Shown in pieces: positions 1 to 8,314 of a DNA stretch of 64,000 bases. Numbering within the stretch: the first letter of the stretch is position 1; every line of letters begins with the position of its first letter. The notes beneath the pieces were generated by a model. The model made no database searches, was not told the origin of the DNA, and saw nothing but the letters and a program-made list of their open reading frames with translations. The stretch comes from Planctomycetales bacterium (GTDB lineage Bacteria; Planctomycetota; Planctomycetia; Isosphaerales; Isosphaeraceae). The translations under genes and the position numbers were made by a program. The DNA lies in NCBI GenBank assembly GCA_027452145.1, contig DAIDHB010000158.1, positions 1 to 64,000 on the forward strand, in the 5' to 3' direction.

Positions 1-1
1 C

Positions 2-1315
2 GCGCCCAACCTGTCGTCGTCGTATTACGTCTATCCGGAGCCGCTGTTCGGCTGGCTCGATGATCCGTTCTTCGGCATGCAGCCGCCGCCGGTGACCTTC
101 GCCCCGTGGTGGCGGGGCCGTCGGGATGCCGCGATGGCCGGCCCCAATGGCCCCGGCGCGATGGGCCCGGATATGGCGATGGCGATGGGCCCCGGACCCG
201 GAGGCGCCGGATCGACGGGCGCCTCCGCCGCGATCGGCGGGCCTGGCATGGACGGCGCGGGCCCAGGCGCCGGCGGCGCCCGGGCGCCGGGCAATGGCAA
301 CTCGGCCAACGTCAACCCCGACCCGTGGGCGGGCGGTGTAGCCGGGCCGGGCGTGGCCGGAGGCGCCGGCGCGGGCGGCGTTCCCGGCCCCGGCGCGTTC
401 CCGGGCGCCGCCGGTCCGATGGAGCTGCCCCCGCCCAGGGGCGCGGTCGAGATCACCGTCGACGCCAACGGCCAGGTCTTCCTGCGCGGGGTTGTCGCCA
501 GCGCCGAGGATGCCCGCGCGATCGAGCAGACCGCCTGGAGCGTCCCCGGAGTCAGCCGGGTGGTGTCGCAGCTCACGGTCCGCCCCAGGCCGGCGGCGGC
601 CGCGGACCCGGCCGTGACCCCCGCCCGCGACGAGCCGCCCCCGCCGCCGCAGCCGGTCGCCGTACCCCGTCCCAACGGCCCCGACGGCGGGATGGTCCCA
701 CCCCGGCCCGATCCCGCCGCCCCGCACCCGGGCGACGGTCCGCCCCGCTCCGAACCCGCCCGAGCACCCGAACCCGAGCCGCCGGCCGCCCAAGTTCCGC
801 CCGCGGCACCGGCGGTCGCCGCGGCCGCGGCAGCGGCCCCCGCCATCGCGGGGCTCGACAACCAGCGGCTCACTCGCCGCGTCATCGAGGCGATGAAGCG
901 CCGGCCGGTCGTCGCCGGTCAGCCGGTGCGGGTCCGCTCGGCCGGCGACAGCGTGTCGCTCACGGGCAAGGTGGCCTCGGCCTACGAGGCGATGATGGCA
1001 TTCCGCGCCGCCCAGCAGACGCCGGGCGTCCGCGAGGTCGTCGACCGCCTCGAGTTCCCCGTCCCCGACGAGGATCACCCCAACCCCCTGACGCGCCGCG
1101 GCCGCCCCGAGGACATCGAGCCGTATCTCGCCGCCCAGATGGCGCGGCACCTCGGCGACCTGGCCCATGTCGACGCCGTGAAGGCCCGCGGCAACCACCT
1201 TGAAGTCCGCGGGACCCTGCTCGACGCCGCCGATCAGGGCCGCGTCCTGGCGATCCTCCGCTCGATCCCCGTGCTCCACGGATTCACCATCGACGCGAAC
1301 CTCGCCGCCGACTGA
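2..1315 (+). CDS. BON-domain protein, N-terminus outside window
   Basis: The reading frame is open to the left edge, so the true start lies outside; the first ATG inside the window is at 77. The visible part has a Gly/Pro/Ala-rich low-complexity stretch (roughly residues 45-140), then three segments resembling BON domains. The first starts near the GAVEITVDANGQ region, and its hydrophobic-Gly pattern ends at VSQLTV. The second begins LTRRVIEAMKRRP and the last occupies the C-terminal 60 residues. A Pro-rich linker separates the first two. BON domains (family knowledge) bind phospholipid or other hydrophobic surfaces in the periplasm or outer membrane. No signal peptide can be judged because the N-terminus is missing. 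The last 32 bases overlap the convergent acyltransferase gene. Role unknown beyond an envelope association. Confidence 0.7.
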   Translation, partial: APNLSSSYYVYPEPLFGWLDDPFFGMQPPPVTFAPWWRGRRDAAMAGPNGPGAMGPDMAMAMGPGPGGAGSTGASAAIGGPGMDGAGPGAGGARAPGNGNSANVNPDPWAGGVAGPGVAGGAGAGGVPGPGAFPGAAGPMELPPPRGAVEITVDANGQVFLRGVVASAEDARAIEQTAWSVPGVSRVVSQLTVRPRPAAAADPAVTPARDEPPPPPQPVAVPRPNGPDGGMVPPRPDPAAPHPGDGPPRSEPARAPEPEPPAAQVPPAAPAVAAAAAAAPAIAGLDNQRLTRRVIEAMKRRPVVAGQPVRVRSAGDSVSLTGKVASAYEAMMAFRAAQQTPGVREVVDRLEFPVPDEDHPNPLTRRGRPEDIEPYLAAQMARHLGDLAHVDAVKARGNHLEVRGTLLDAADQGRVLAILRSIPVLHGFTIDANLAAD

Positions 1316-2492
1316 TCGAGGCTTCGGCCGGCTCCGGTTCCACGGCCGTCTGCCCCTTCCGGTGAATACCCCGCACCCGTTCCGGGCCCGGGCTCCCGAG
1401 CCGCTGGAACCGCTGCGCCAGTGCGCGGCGGACCCGCATCGTGGGCGCTTCCACCAGCCACCAGCTCGCCGCGGCCGCCAGCACGGTTGGCGGTACTGAA
1501 GCTGCGAGGACGGCCCACGGCGAGAGCGACGACCGGCCCGCCTCGGTCGGCCCGCCCAGGAGCATGATCACGATTTGCTGAATAGGGTATCCATATAAAT
1601 AGATGCCGTAAGAAAGGTCGCATCGCCGTGCCCAGTCGTGCAGCCGGCGCACCGGCAGGTAGGCGATCGCCAGCACCAGGAAGCCGCCCACGACCGGGAA
1701 CGCCGCGGGCAGCACGTTGACCCACGGCTGGGCGGCCATCGCCGCGAAGGCCGACGCGGCCAGCCAGGTCCCCCGGGCCGACACCACGACCCTGTCGCGG
1801 TACAGGAAGAACACGGTCCCCGCCAGGAAGTTCGAGGACAGCCGCGACAGCCGGACGAAGTATCCCAGCACCCACCCCGCCCGCTGGTCTTCGACCCGCA
1901 GGCCGAAGATTTCCTGCGCGCCCAGCGCGGCCATCGTGGCGAACAGGACGCCCAGGATCCAACCCCGACGCGGCAACGCCCGCGACAGCCCCAGCGCCAT
2001 GATGCCCAGGTAGCAGAGGAACTCGTAGCGGACCGTCCACAGCGACCCGTTGACGCCGACCGTCTCGGGCGTGCGCATCCGCAGCTCGAGCAACCCGAGC
2101 AGGAAGCGCGACGGGTCGAAGTCCCGCCAGTACGCGCCGGGGTCCGGCTCGATCATCGGCGCGAAGACCAGGCCGCTGAGCGCCGCGGCCACCAGGAACC
2201 CCGGGTAGATCCGCAGCACCCGCCGGGCCAGGAAGTCGCGCCAGCCGGAGGACCGCGTCCAGCTCTGGGCGATCAGGAAGCCGCTGATGATGAAGAACGA
2301 ATTGACTGCCACCTCGCCGGAATCCATCTGCCCATGCGTCGCCAGCATCATCGGGTCAGAGGAGTTGCGGCCGATCAGTAGCCACGAATGCGACACGATT
2401 ACCAGGAGCGCGAGGTTGAGCCGGAGGAAGTCGAAGTTGTTGCCCGCGCGATCTTCGCACAGGGCCGCGAGCGACTCGTGGTTGCGCTGCAT
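1284..2492 (-). CDS. Acyltransferase 3 family integral membrane protein
   Basis: About 402 residues. The family's N-terminal signature is visible as NNFDFLRLNLALLVIVSHSW, including the catalytic-type His after the first membrane segment. It is followed by a series of hydrophobic helices and a YGIYLYGYPIQQ segment typical of the last helices. Members O-acylate sugars or lipids on the inner membrane; the substrate cannot be told. The frame extends upstream to 2873, but that part is compositionally unlike a protein. I chose the ATG at 2492, which is close before the conserved domain and has a GGGGAA-like site about 10 bases upstream. An ATG at 2585 is the alternative. The Arg-rich tail overlaps the convergent BON gene by 32 bases. 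Confidence 0.85.
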   Translation of the reverse strand: MQRNHESLAALCEDRAGNNFDFLRLNLALLVIVSHSWLLIGRNSSDPMMLATHGQMDSGEVAVNSFFIISGFLIAQSWTRSSGWRDFLARRVLRIYPGFLVAAALSGLVFAPMIEPDPGAYWRDFDPSRFLLGLLELRMRTPETVGVNGSLWTVRYEFLCYLGIMALGLSRALPRRGWILGVLFATMAALGAQEIFGLRVEDQRAGWVLGYFVRLSRLSSNFLAGTVFFLYRDRVVVSARGTWLAASAFAAMAAQPWVNVLPAAFPVVGGFLVLAIAYLPVRRLHDWARRCDLSYGIYLYGYPIQQIVIMLLGGPTEAGRSSLSPWAVLAASVPPTVLAAAASWWLVEAPTMRVRRALAQRFQRLGSPGPERVRGIHRKGQTAVEPEPAEASISRRRGSRRW

Positions 2493-3227
2493 GAGAATCC
2501 GTTCCCCAACCAGACGGCCCGGACCCGGACGGCGACCGTGGAAACGCCACGGGTCGCCCGGGAAGACGTCCGGGCGAACAATCATCGCTGGATGCTCTTT
2601 TGAACGATGGTGAATCCATCGATCCGCGGCGCCGTCCGGGCCCGGCCGGCCGTCGAGTCGATCGAGATTCGCGACGAGGGATGTCCCCGCGGATGAGCCG
2701 GCGGGGGTTGAAGTCCGAGATGGAGGAATCGCGTGCCGGGGCGCGCGGCGCGGCCCCGGAGGCCCGGTCTGGAATACGAAGGATATCAAATTCCGCGCGT
2801 CGGACAAGCCGGATTGCGGGCGGGAGCCGCGGGGTTCGCTCGCCGGCTCGCCTCGCAGTTGATCTCGGGCCACGCCGGGCGAATCACTCTGGACACCCGG
2901 CCGGATCGGCGGTATCGTTCCCCCCGCACGTCACATTCTTCACCATTCGCTCGTTTTGCTCGAACTACGTCCATAAACCAACCGGGAGAGATCCCGGATC
3001 GCGGGAAAAACCGCGCCGTCCCCCGGGACGGCGCGCCGGGGTGGGCGAATGGCACGGAGGCCGCCCCACTCATGGCTCAATCGAGGCCCGGCGGATCGTT
3101 GACGCCGCGTTGCTATCCGCAACGCCGCGGCGATCCGCCGGGTCGGTCGGTCGAGTCGATTGATTCCTGGGTGGACATATCGTGTCCTTTGTCGTCCTGT
3201 CTTGCATGGGTCTGGTGGAGGGAAGGG
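2493..3227. other. Intergenic region before flhA
   Basis: About 735 bases without a credible gene. It should hold the promoters of the divergent acyltransferase and of flhA. The only structure I can call is a strong hairpin with a T-run on the minus strand (3006-3034, listed separately). The long plus-strand frame across it is an upstream extension of flhA with non-protein-like composition. Confidence 0.5.
3006..3034 (-). terminator. Intrinsic terminator reading on minus strand
   Basis: The inverted repeat has arms 3013-3022 and 3025-3034 (GCGCCGTCCC and its complement), so the stem is about 9-10 bp with a very short loop. On the minus strand it is followed by GG and five Ts (3010-3006). No minus-strand gene lies just upstream of it, so it may be an attenuator in the leader of the acyltransferase gene or the end of an unrecognised small RNA. 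Confidence 0.5.
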
Positions 3228-5477
3228 ATGCCTCCCACGACGACGAGCCGAGCCGGAGAAATCGGGGGCGGCCTGCGGGGCCTGGTCCTGCCGGTCACCA
3301 TCATCGGCGCGATCCTCGTGTTCGTGGTGCCGATTCCCCCCGCGCTGCTCGACGTCTTGCTCGCGGCGAACCTCACGATCGCGGTGGTCGTGCTCTTGAC
3401 CACCCTGGCGATCCGCTCGCCGCAGGAGTTCAGCGCGTTTCCGACGATCCTGCTGACGACCACGCTGACGCGGCTGGTCCTGAACGTCGCGACCACGCGG
3501 CTGGTGCTCACGCGGGGCGGCGAGGTCGGGCTCGACGCGGCCGGCGGCGTCATCCGCGCCTTCGGCGAGTTTGTCTCGGGCGACCAGGTGCTCGTGGGCG
3601 TGATCCTGTTCTCGATCCTGGTGGTGATCCAGTTCGTCGTGATCACGCGGGGCGCCACGCGGATCAGCGAGGTCGCCGCGCGGTTCATGCTCGACGGCCT
3701 GCCGGGCCGGCAGATGGCGATCGACGCCGACCTGCACGCCGGGCTGATCGACCAGCACGAGGCGCGCCGCCGGCGAGAAGAGGTCTATCGCCAGGCGGAC
3801 TTCTTCGGGGCGATGGACGGCGCGGGCAAGTTCGTCCGCGGCGACGCGATCGCCGGCGTGATCATCCTGCTGGTGAACATCGCCGGCGGGCTGTTCCTCG
3901 GCGTGGCGAGCCACGGCATGGGCCTGGTCGACGCGATCAACGTCTTCACCCGGCTGACGATCGGCGACGGCCTGGTGAGCCAGGTGCCGGCGTTCCTGAT
4001 CTCGCTGGCCTCGGGGATCATCGTGACGCGGTCGTCGGCCTCGACCGACCTGAACCGCGACGTGCTCGAGCAGCTCTTCTCGCGGCCCGCCGTGCTGGGC
4101 TCGGCGTCGGCGTTCCTAGGGCTGATGGCACTGACACCGCTCCCCAAGCTGCCGCTGCTGGCCCTTGGCGCCGCGCTGGGCGTCGGCGCGGCGGTGCTGG
4201 GAACGCGCCCGGGCGACGAGACCGACGAGCGCGAACCAGCCGGAGCCGCCCCGGGTGCCGGGACGAGCCCCGCCGCGAGCCCGGGCCGGACGCGGGCCGA
4301 TGAGCCGAGGCCCTCCGGTGCGAGCCCGTCGCGGGGCCGGTCGGGCGGCGCGGCGAGCCGGGGCGAGTCCGACGCGACCGATCCCGGCTCCGACCGGATG
4401 GAGGACCTGCTGCACGTGGACCCGCTCGAGCTCGAGATCGGCTTCCGCCTGATCGGCCTGGCCGATCCCTCGCGGGGCGGGGACCTCCTCGACCGGCTCA
4501 AGTCGGTCCGCCAGCGGGTCGCGCGGGAGCTCGGCCTGATCGTGCCCCAGGTCCGGATTCATGACTCGATCGGATTGCCACCCAACGAATACCGGGTGAA
4601 GATCCGCGGCACGCAGGTGGGGCAGGGGATCGCCTATGCCGGCCGGTTGCTGGCCGTGCCGCCCGCCGGGCTGGTCACGCGGCCCGACGGACGCGACGGG
4701 GTCGACCCGGTCACCGGCCAGCCGGCGGTCTGGATCCACGCCGACGGCCGCGAGGTCGCCGAGCTCGCCGGCTGCCGCGTCCTCGATGCCGCCGGCGTCG
4801 TCTCCAATCACTTCGGCGAGATCGTCGCCAATCACGCGGATGAGCTGTTGACCCGCGAGCAGGTCGAGCGGCTGCTGGAGCGAGTGCGCTCGGCGGCGCC
4901 GACGCTCGTCGGCGAGGTCGTGCCTGGCCTGCTCCGCGCCGGCGAGCTCCAGCGCGTGCTCCAGAACCTCCTGCGGGAGCGAGTGAGCGTCCGCGACCTG
5001 GAGACGATCCTCGAGACTCTGGCCTCGCACGCCGGGCGGACCAAGGACATCGAGCAACTGACCGAGCAGGTGCGGCGCAGCCTGGCCCGGCAGATCGCCG
5101 AGACCTATCGCGGCACCGACGGCCGGCTCCGCGTCGTGACGCTCGCCCGCGAGCTGGACGACCGACTCGCCGCGGCCGGCAGCCAGGCCGAGGCTCGCCC
5201 GGCCGAAGCGCTCGGCGACGAGACCGCTCGCAGCATCATCCATGCCGCGGCCGCCGCCGTCGGCACCCTGATCGACGGTGGCCATCCCCCCGTGATCCTT
5301 ACGTCGCCCGGGAGCCGCGCTCTGCTCAAGGACCTCACCCGGGCCGACCTGCCCCGGCTGGTCGTCCTCAGCCGACGCGAGATCCCCAGGGATACCCCGG
5401 TCGAGGTCCTCGGCAGCGTCGTCGAGGAAGAAGCCGAGGCCGTGACGACCTATACGACCACATCTCTCGTTCATTAG
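3228..5477 (+). CDS. flhA: Flagellar type III export gate protein FlhA
   Basis: About 749 residues. FlhA forms the cytoplasmic-membrane export gate of the flagellar type III apparatus. It has an N-terminal half of about eight membrane helices followed by a cytoplasmic domain. The most conserved FHIPEP-family stretch is present: GRQMAIDADLHAGLI, then FFGAMDGAGKFVRGDAIAG. The C-terminal domain contains the expected LELEIGFRLIGLAD start. Between the membrane part and the cytoplasmic domain there is an unusually long Gly/Ala/Ser/Arg-rich linker (about residues 330-390), which makes the protein longer than the usual ~690-700. The start at 3228 has a GGAGGGAAGGG ribosome site directly upstream; the frame is open further upstream but is not protein-like. 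The stop codon sits inside a heptamer repeat. It is followed by flhF, flhG and fliA in the common order. Confidence 0.96.
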   Translation: MPPTTTSRAGEIGGGLRGLVLPVTIIGAILVFVVPIPPALLDVLLAANLTIAVVVLLTTLAIRSPQEFSAFPTILLTTTLTRLVLNVATTRLVLTRGGEVGLDAAGGVIRAFGEFVSGDQVLVGVILFSILVVIQFVVITRGATRISEVAARFMLDGLPGRQMAIDADLHAGLIDQHEARRRREEVYRQADFFGAMDGAGKFVRGDAIAGVIILLVNIAGGLFLGVASHGMGLVDAINVFTRLTIGDGLVSQVPAFLISLASGIIVTRSSASTDLNRDVLEQLFSRPAVLGSASAFLGLMALTPLPKLPLLALGAALGVGAAVLGTRPGDETDEREPAGAAPGAGTSPAASPGRTRADEPRPSGASPSRGRSGGAASRGESDATDPGSDRMEDLLHVDPLELEIGFRLIGLADPSRGGDLLDRLKSVRQRVARELGLIVPQVRIHDSIGLPPNEYRVKIRGTQVGQGIAYAGRLLAVPPAGLVTRPDGRDGVDPVTGQPAVWIHADGREVAELAGCRVLDAAGVVSNHFGEIVANHADELLTREQVERLLERVRSAAPTLVGEVVPGLLRAGELQRVLQNLLRERVSVRDLETILETLASHAGRTKDIEQLTEQVRRSLARQIAETYRGTDGRLRVVTLARELDDRLAAAGSQAEARPAEALGDETARSIIHAAAAAVGTLIDGGHPPVILTSPGSRALLKDLTRADLPRLVVLSRREIPRDTPVEVLGSVVEEEAEAVTTYTTTSLVH

Positions 5478-5612
5478 TCATTAGTCATTAGTCATTAGTC
5501 ATTAGTCATTGGTTCTGGAGGCGGGAGCGTCGGCCTGCGCGAACCTGGTGCGTTATGAGCGCAAAGTACAAAGAGCGGATCAAGGATAAAAAATGACCAA
5601 TGACCAATGACC
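5471..5612. repeat. Heptamer repeat element, inverted arrays
   Basis: Left array: five copies of TCATTAG and one of TCATTGG (5471-5512). Right array: three copies of AATGACC (5592-5612), which is the inverse complement of the TCATTGG type. Together they make a 142-base element with inverted heptamer arms around an 80-base core. The flhA stop TAG (5475-5477) is part of the first unit. The right array supplies three ATG triplets seven bases apart just before flhF. Confidence 0.85.
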
Positions 5613-5623
5613 CAAGGGCAAAG

Positions 5624-6778
5624 ATGCAGTCAAGAACGTATCGGGCCAAGACGATGAAGGACGCCCTGAGCCGGGTGCGTCGGGACCTCGGGGGCGACGC
5701 CGTGATCCTGTCGGCGCGCGAGGTCCGGCGCAGGCGGCTGTTCGGCCTGGGGGCCCGCTCGGTCGTTGAGGTCACGGCGGCCGATCGGATGCCCGAGGAC
5801 GTCGCCGTCGGCGGGACCGCGCGGACACTCGCGCCGGGGCCGATCGCCGGGGCTGCGTCCGCGAGTGCGCCGACGATCTCGCCCGCGCTCCAGGCCCGGT
5901 TCGGCGAGCAGCTCACCCGGCTGCACACCATGGTCGAGACCCTCAGCCGCCACGGCCGGATCGACCATCTGGTCCCGGACGTACCGCCCGAGCTGGTCCC
6001 GGCGTACTCGGAATTGATCGAGGCCGAGGTGCCGGAGGTCCTGATCCGCCGGCTGATCCATCGCGTCGCCGAGGGCCTCGAGCCCGATCAGTTCGACCAT
6101 CCCGACGCGATCCGCGCGGCGCTCTGCCAGGCGGTGGCCGACTGCATCCCGGTGGCGCCGCCAATCCCGCCGGTCGCGGGTGCGCGTCGCGTGGTGGCCC
6201 TGGTGGGGCCGACGGGCGTCGGCAAGACGACCACCGTGGCCAAGCTCGCGGCCAACTTCAAGCTGGCGCACGGCGCCCGCGTCGGCCTGGTCACCGTGGA
6301 TACCTACCGGATCGCGGCGGTCGAGCAGCTCAAGACCTATGCCGAGATCATCGACCTGCCGCTGTCGGTGGTGGGCGATCCCTCGGAGATGCCCCGCGCA
6401 CTCGACGAGCTGGGGGGCGTGGACCTGGTGTTCATCGACACGGCCGGGCGCAGCCCGCGCGACGAGGTCAAGATCCGCGAGCTGGCGGAGTTCCTGCGCC
6501 AGGCGAGGCCGGACGAGATCCACCTGGTGCTAAGCGCGGTCGCCGGCCAGCGGAGCCTCAAGGCGGCCGTGGACCGGTTCGCCGCGGTGCAGGTGGATCG
6601 CCTGATCCTGACCAAGCTCGACGAGGCCGACAGTCTGGGGGGCGTGCTGGGCCTGCTGGTGACCTCCAGCCGGCCGGTGAGCTACCTCACGACCGGGCAG
6701 GCCGTTCCCGACGACATCGAGCCCGCCGACCGGATGCGGCTGGCGCGGCTGATCCTGAACCAGGAAGCCCTGGGTTGA
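5624..6778 (+). CDS. flhF: Flagellar SRP-like GTPase FlhF
   Basis: 384 residues. FlhF is a SIMIBI-class GTPase related to Ffh/FtsY that sets flagellar position and number. The N-terminus (TYRAKTMKDALSRVRRDLG, then DAVILS) is the family signature. The G domain shows P-loop GPTGVGKT (residues 195-202), the DTYRIAAVEQL motif, DTAGRSP, and TKLDEA. An ATG at 5600, generated by the heptamer repeat, would add eight residues. I prefer 5624 because it matches the family N-terminus and has AAGGGCAAAG upstream. It lies between flhA and flhG. FlhG, its ATPase partner, starts 14 bases downstream. Confidence 0.95.
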   Translation: MQSRTYRAKTMKDALSRVRRDLGGDAVILSAREVRRRRLFGLGARSVVEVTAADRMPEDVAVGGTARTLAPGPIAGAASASAPTISPALQARFGEQLTRLHTMVETLSRHGRIDHLVPDVPPELVPAYSELIEAEVPEVLIRRLIHRVAEGLEPDQFDHPDAIRAALCQAVADCIPVAPPIPPVAGARRVVALVGPTGVGKTTTVAKLAANFKLAHGARVGLVTVDTYRIAAVEQLKTYAEIIDLPLSVVGDPSEMPRALDELGGVDLVFIDTAGRSPRDEVKIRELAEFLRQARPDEIHLVLSAVAGQRSLKAAVDRFAAVQVDRLILTKLDEADSLGGVLGLLVTSSRPVSYLTTGQAVPDDIEPADRMRLARLILNQEALG

Positions 6779-6792
6779 TCGAGGAGATCGGT

Positions 6793-7749
6793 ATGTCCGA
6801 CCAGGCAGACAGGCTCAGGCAGCTCGTACTGGCGACCCGGTCCGCGGCGGCAGATTCCGGGCCGACGATGCTACCCGCCGCCGAGGAGCCGCCGATGCCG
6901 GCCGACGGACCGACGCGACGCCCGCGCTCGCTGCTGTTCACCAGCGGCAAGGGTGGCGTTGGGACCTCGAACCTGGTGCTCAACCTGGCGATCGCGCTGG
7001 GCGAGCTGGGCCAGGACGTGCTGGTGGTCGACGCCGACATCGGCCTGGCGAACCTGGACTTGCTCTGCGGCCTGTCGCCCCGATATGACCTGGGCGACGT
7101 GCTGGCCGGGCGCTGCACCCTGGCGGACGCGCTGGTGACCGGGCCCGGCGGGGTCCGGATTGTCCCGGGCGCCCACGCGATCCGCACGGGCGCCGAGATG
7201 CTCGAGGACGGCGCCGACCGGCTGGTGGACGAGCTGGGCGAGCTCGAGTCGCGATCGGATTTCCTGCTGGTCGACGCGGGCTCCGGCCTCGGGCCGGGCG
7301 CGACGAAGCTGGCGGCCGCGGCGGACACCGCGGTGATCGTCAGCACCCCCGAACCGACCTCGCTGGCGGACGCCCACGCGGCGATCGGCCGGTTCCGGCG
7401 GCTGCCGGCGCCGCCGAGGCTGCGGGTGGTGATCAACCAGGCGCACTCGGCGGCCGAGGCGACGGAGGTCCTCGACCGCCTGGTCGCCTCGAGCCGTCAG
7501 TTCCTGGGCGCGGTGGTCGCGCCGCTGGGGCCGGGCACGGTCCGCGCCGACCCGAACGTCGGCCTGGCTGTCCGGGCCCGCCGGCCGTTCGTCGTCGCCT
7601 ATCCGGGCTCGCCGGCGTCGCGAGGCGTCCTGCGGCTGGCCCGGGCCCTGGTTCGCGAGGGGAACGCGCCGCGAGTCCGCGGCCGCCGCTCGGGCTTCTT
7701 CGCCGCGCTGGCGGCGCGATGGGCATTGGGGCTGGTGACCACGGGTTAG
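6793..7749 (+). CDS. flhG: MinD-like flagellar number regulator FlhG, atypical Walker A
   Basis: 318 residues. FlhG (YlxH) is a MinD/ParA-type ATPase that stimulates FlhF and restricts flagellar number. The deviant Walker region reads SGKGGVGTSN (residues 51-60): the first lysine is present, but the canonical second lysine of GKGGVGK[TS] is a Thr (codon ACC, 6964-6966). The switch region VVDADIGLANLDLLCGL and the DAGSGLG motif are otherwise well conserved. The start at 6793 has GAGGAG at 6781-6786; a TTG at 6775 overlapping flhF is the alternative. An inverted-repeat element follows 25 bases after the stop. The identity is firm from sequence and context; whether it hydrolyses ATP normally is open. 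Confidence 0.9.
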   Translation: MSDQADRLRQLVLATRSAAADSGPTMLPAAEEPPMPADGPTRRPRSLLFTSGKGGVGTSNLVLNLAIALGELGQDVLVVDADIGLANLDLLCGLSPRYDLGDVLAGRCTLADALVTGPGGVRIVPGAHAIRTGAEMLEDGADRLVDELGELESRSDFLLVDAGSGLGPGATKLAAAADTAVIVSTPEPTSLADAHAAIGRFRRLPAPPRLRVVINQAHSAAEATEVLDRLVASSRQFLGAVVAPLGPGTVRADPNVGLAVRARRPFVVAYPGSPASRGVLRLARALVREGNAPRVRGRRSGFFAALAARWALGLVTTG

Positions 7750-7773
7750 CCGTTTGTCAGGGGGGACCCATTC

Positions 7774-7853
7774 GGGAGGGCGAGCCTCCCGGCGAGCCGG
7801 GATGCAGTGATGGCGAGGCATCATCCCGGCTCGGCAGGAGCCTCGCCCTCCCA
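7774..7853. repeat. Imperfect inverted-repeat element, family A
   Basis: The left arm starts GGGAGGGCGAGCCTCC and runs to the GAGCCGGGATG block. The right arm is its imperfect inverse complement (CATCATCCCGGCTC through GCCTCGCCCTCCC). It lies after flhG and could act as a terminator. The sequence beyond the right arm (CTGGGACAG) is also conserved in a second copy at 55030-55074, which argues for a dispersed repeat rather than a simple terminator. Confidence 0.75.
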
Positions 7854-8314
7854 AGCCTGGGACAGCTTCAGGGCAGCGTAGGTCGGAATCGGGTTCGTCG
7901 TTCGAGAACGGAATCGGAAGAGAGCAAGGCAAGCGCCCGGGGGTCGCGGGCGGGCGGGACCGACCATCGATCGTTCGCGGCGTATCACGAGAGGCGCCGA
8001 GGATCTGATCGCCAGGTTGTTTCCATCCACGCGGGACGGCTGGGGCGGATTTTTCGGGTTATCGCAATCGTGTCGCTCAAGCCGGAAGAGCGGCGGAGTC
8101 GATACAAATTCGGGTGGGAGTTCCTAGGACGGCGGGGGGATCAGGGACGGGGCGGGATCGGGGCCATCGGGACTTCCCGGGGGCACGGGCCGGACCCGGA
8201 ACGTCGGTGCATGCCAGACACGACGCGGCGCTCGCGACCGCCCTCATTATGAGCGACGTCGCAGCCCTGAGCACAGGATGTGCGCCCCCTCGCGCAGCCG
8301 ACACGGAGGTCAGG
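7854..8314. other. Intergenic leader before fliA
   Basis: About 460 bases with no credible gene; an upstream extension of the fliA frame covers the last 200. I could not settle on a promoter here. Confidence 0.4.

Noticed and set aside
2733-3227. Long upstream extension of the flhA frame
   Set aside because: Arg/Gly/Pro-rich, no homology pattern, and a strong ribosome site exists at 3228.
8077-8105. Possible sigma-28 promoter (TCAA ... GTCGATAC) before fliA
   Set aside because: The spacing is 17 instead of about 15 and the -10 has two mismatches; too weak to list.
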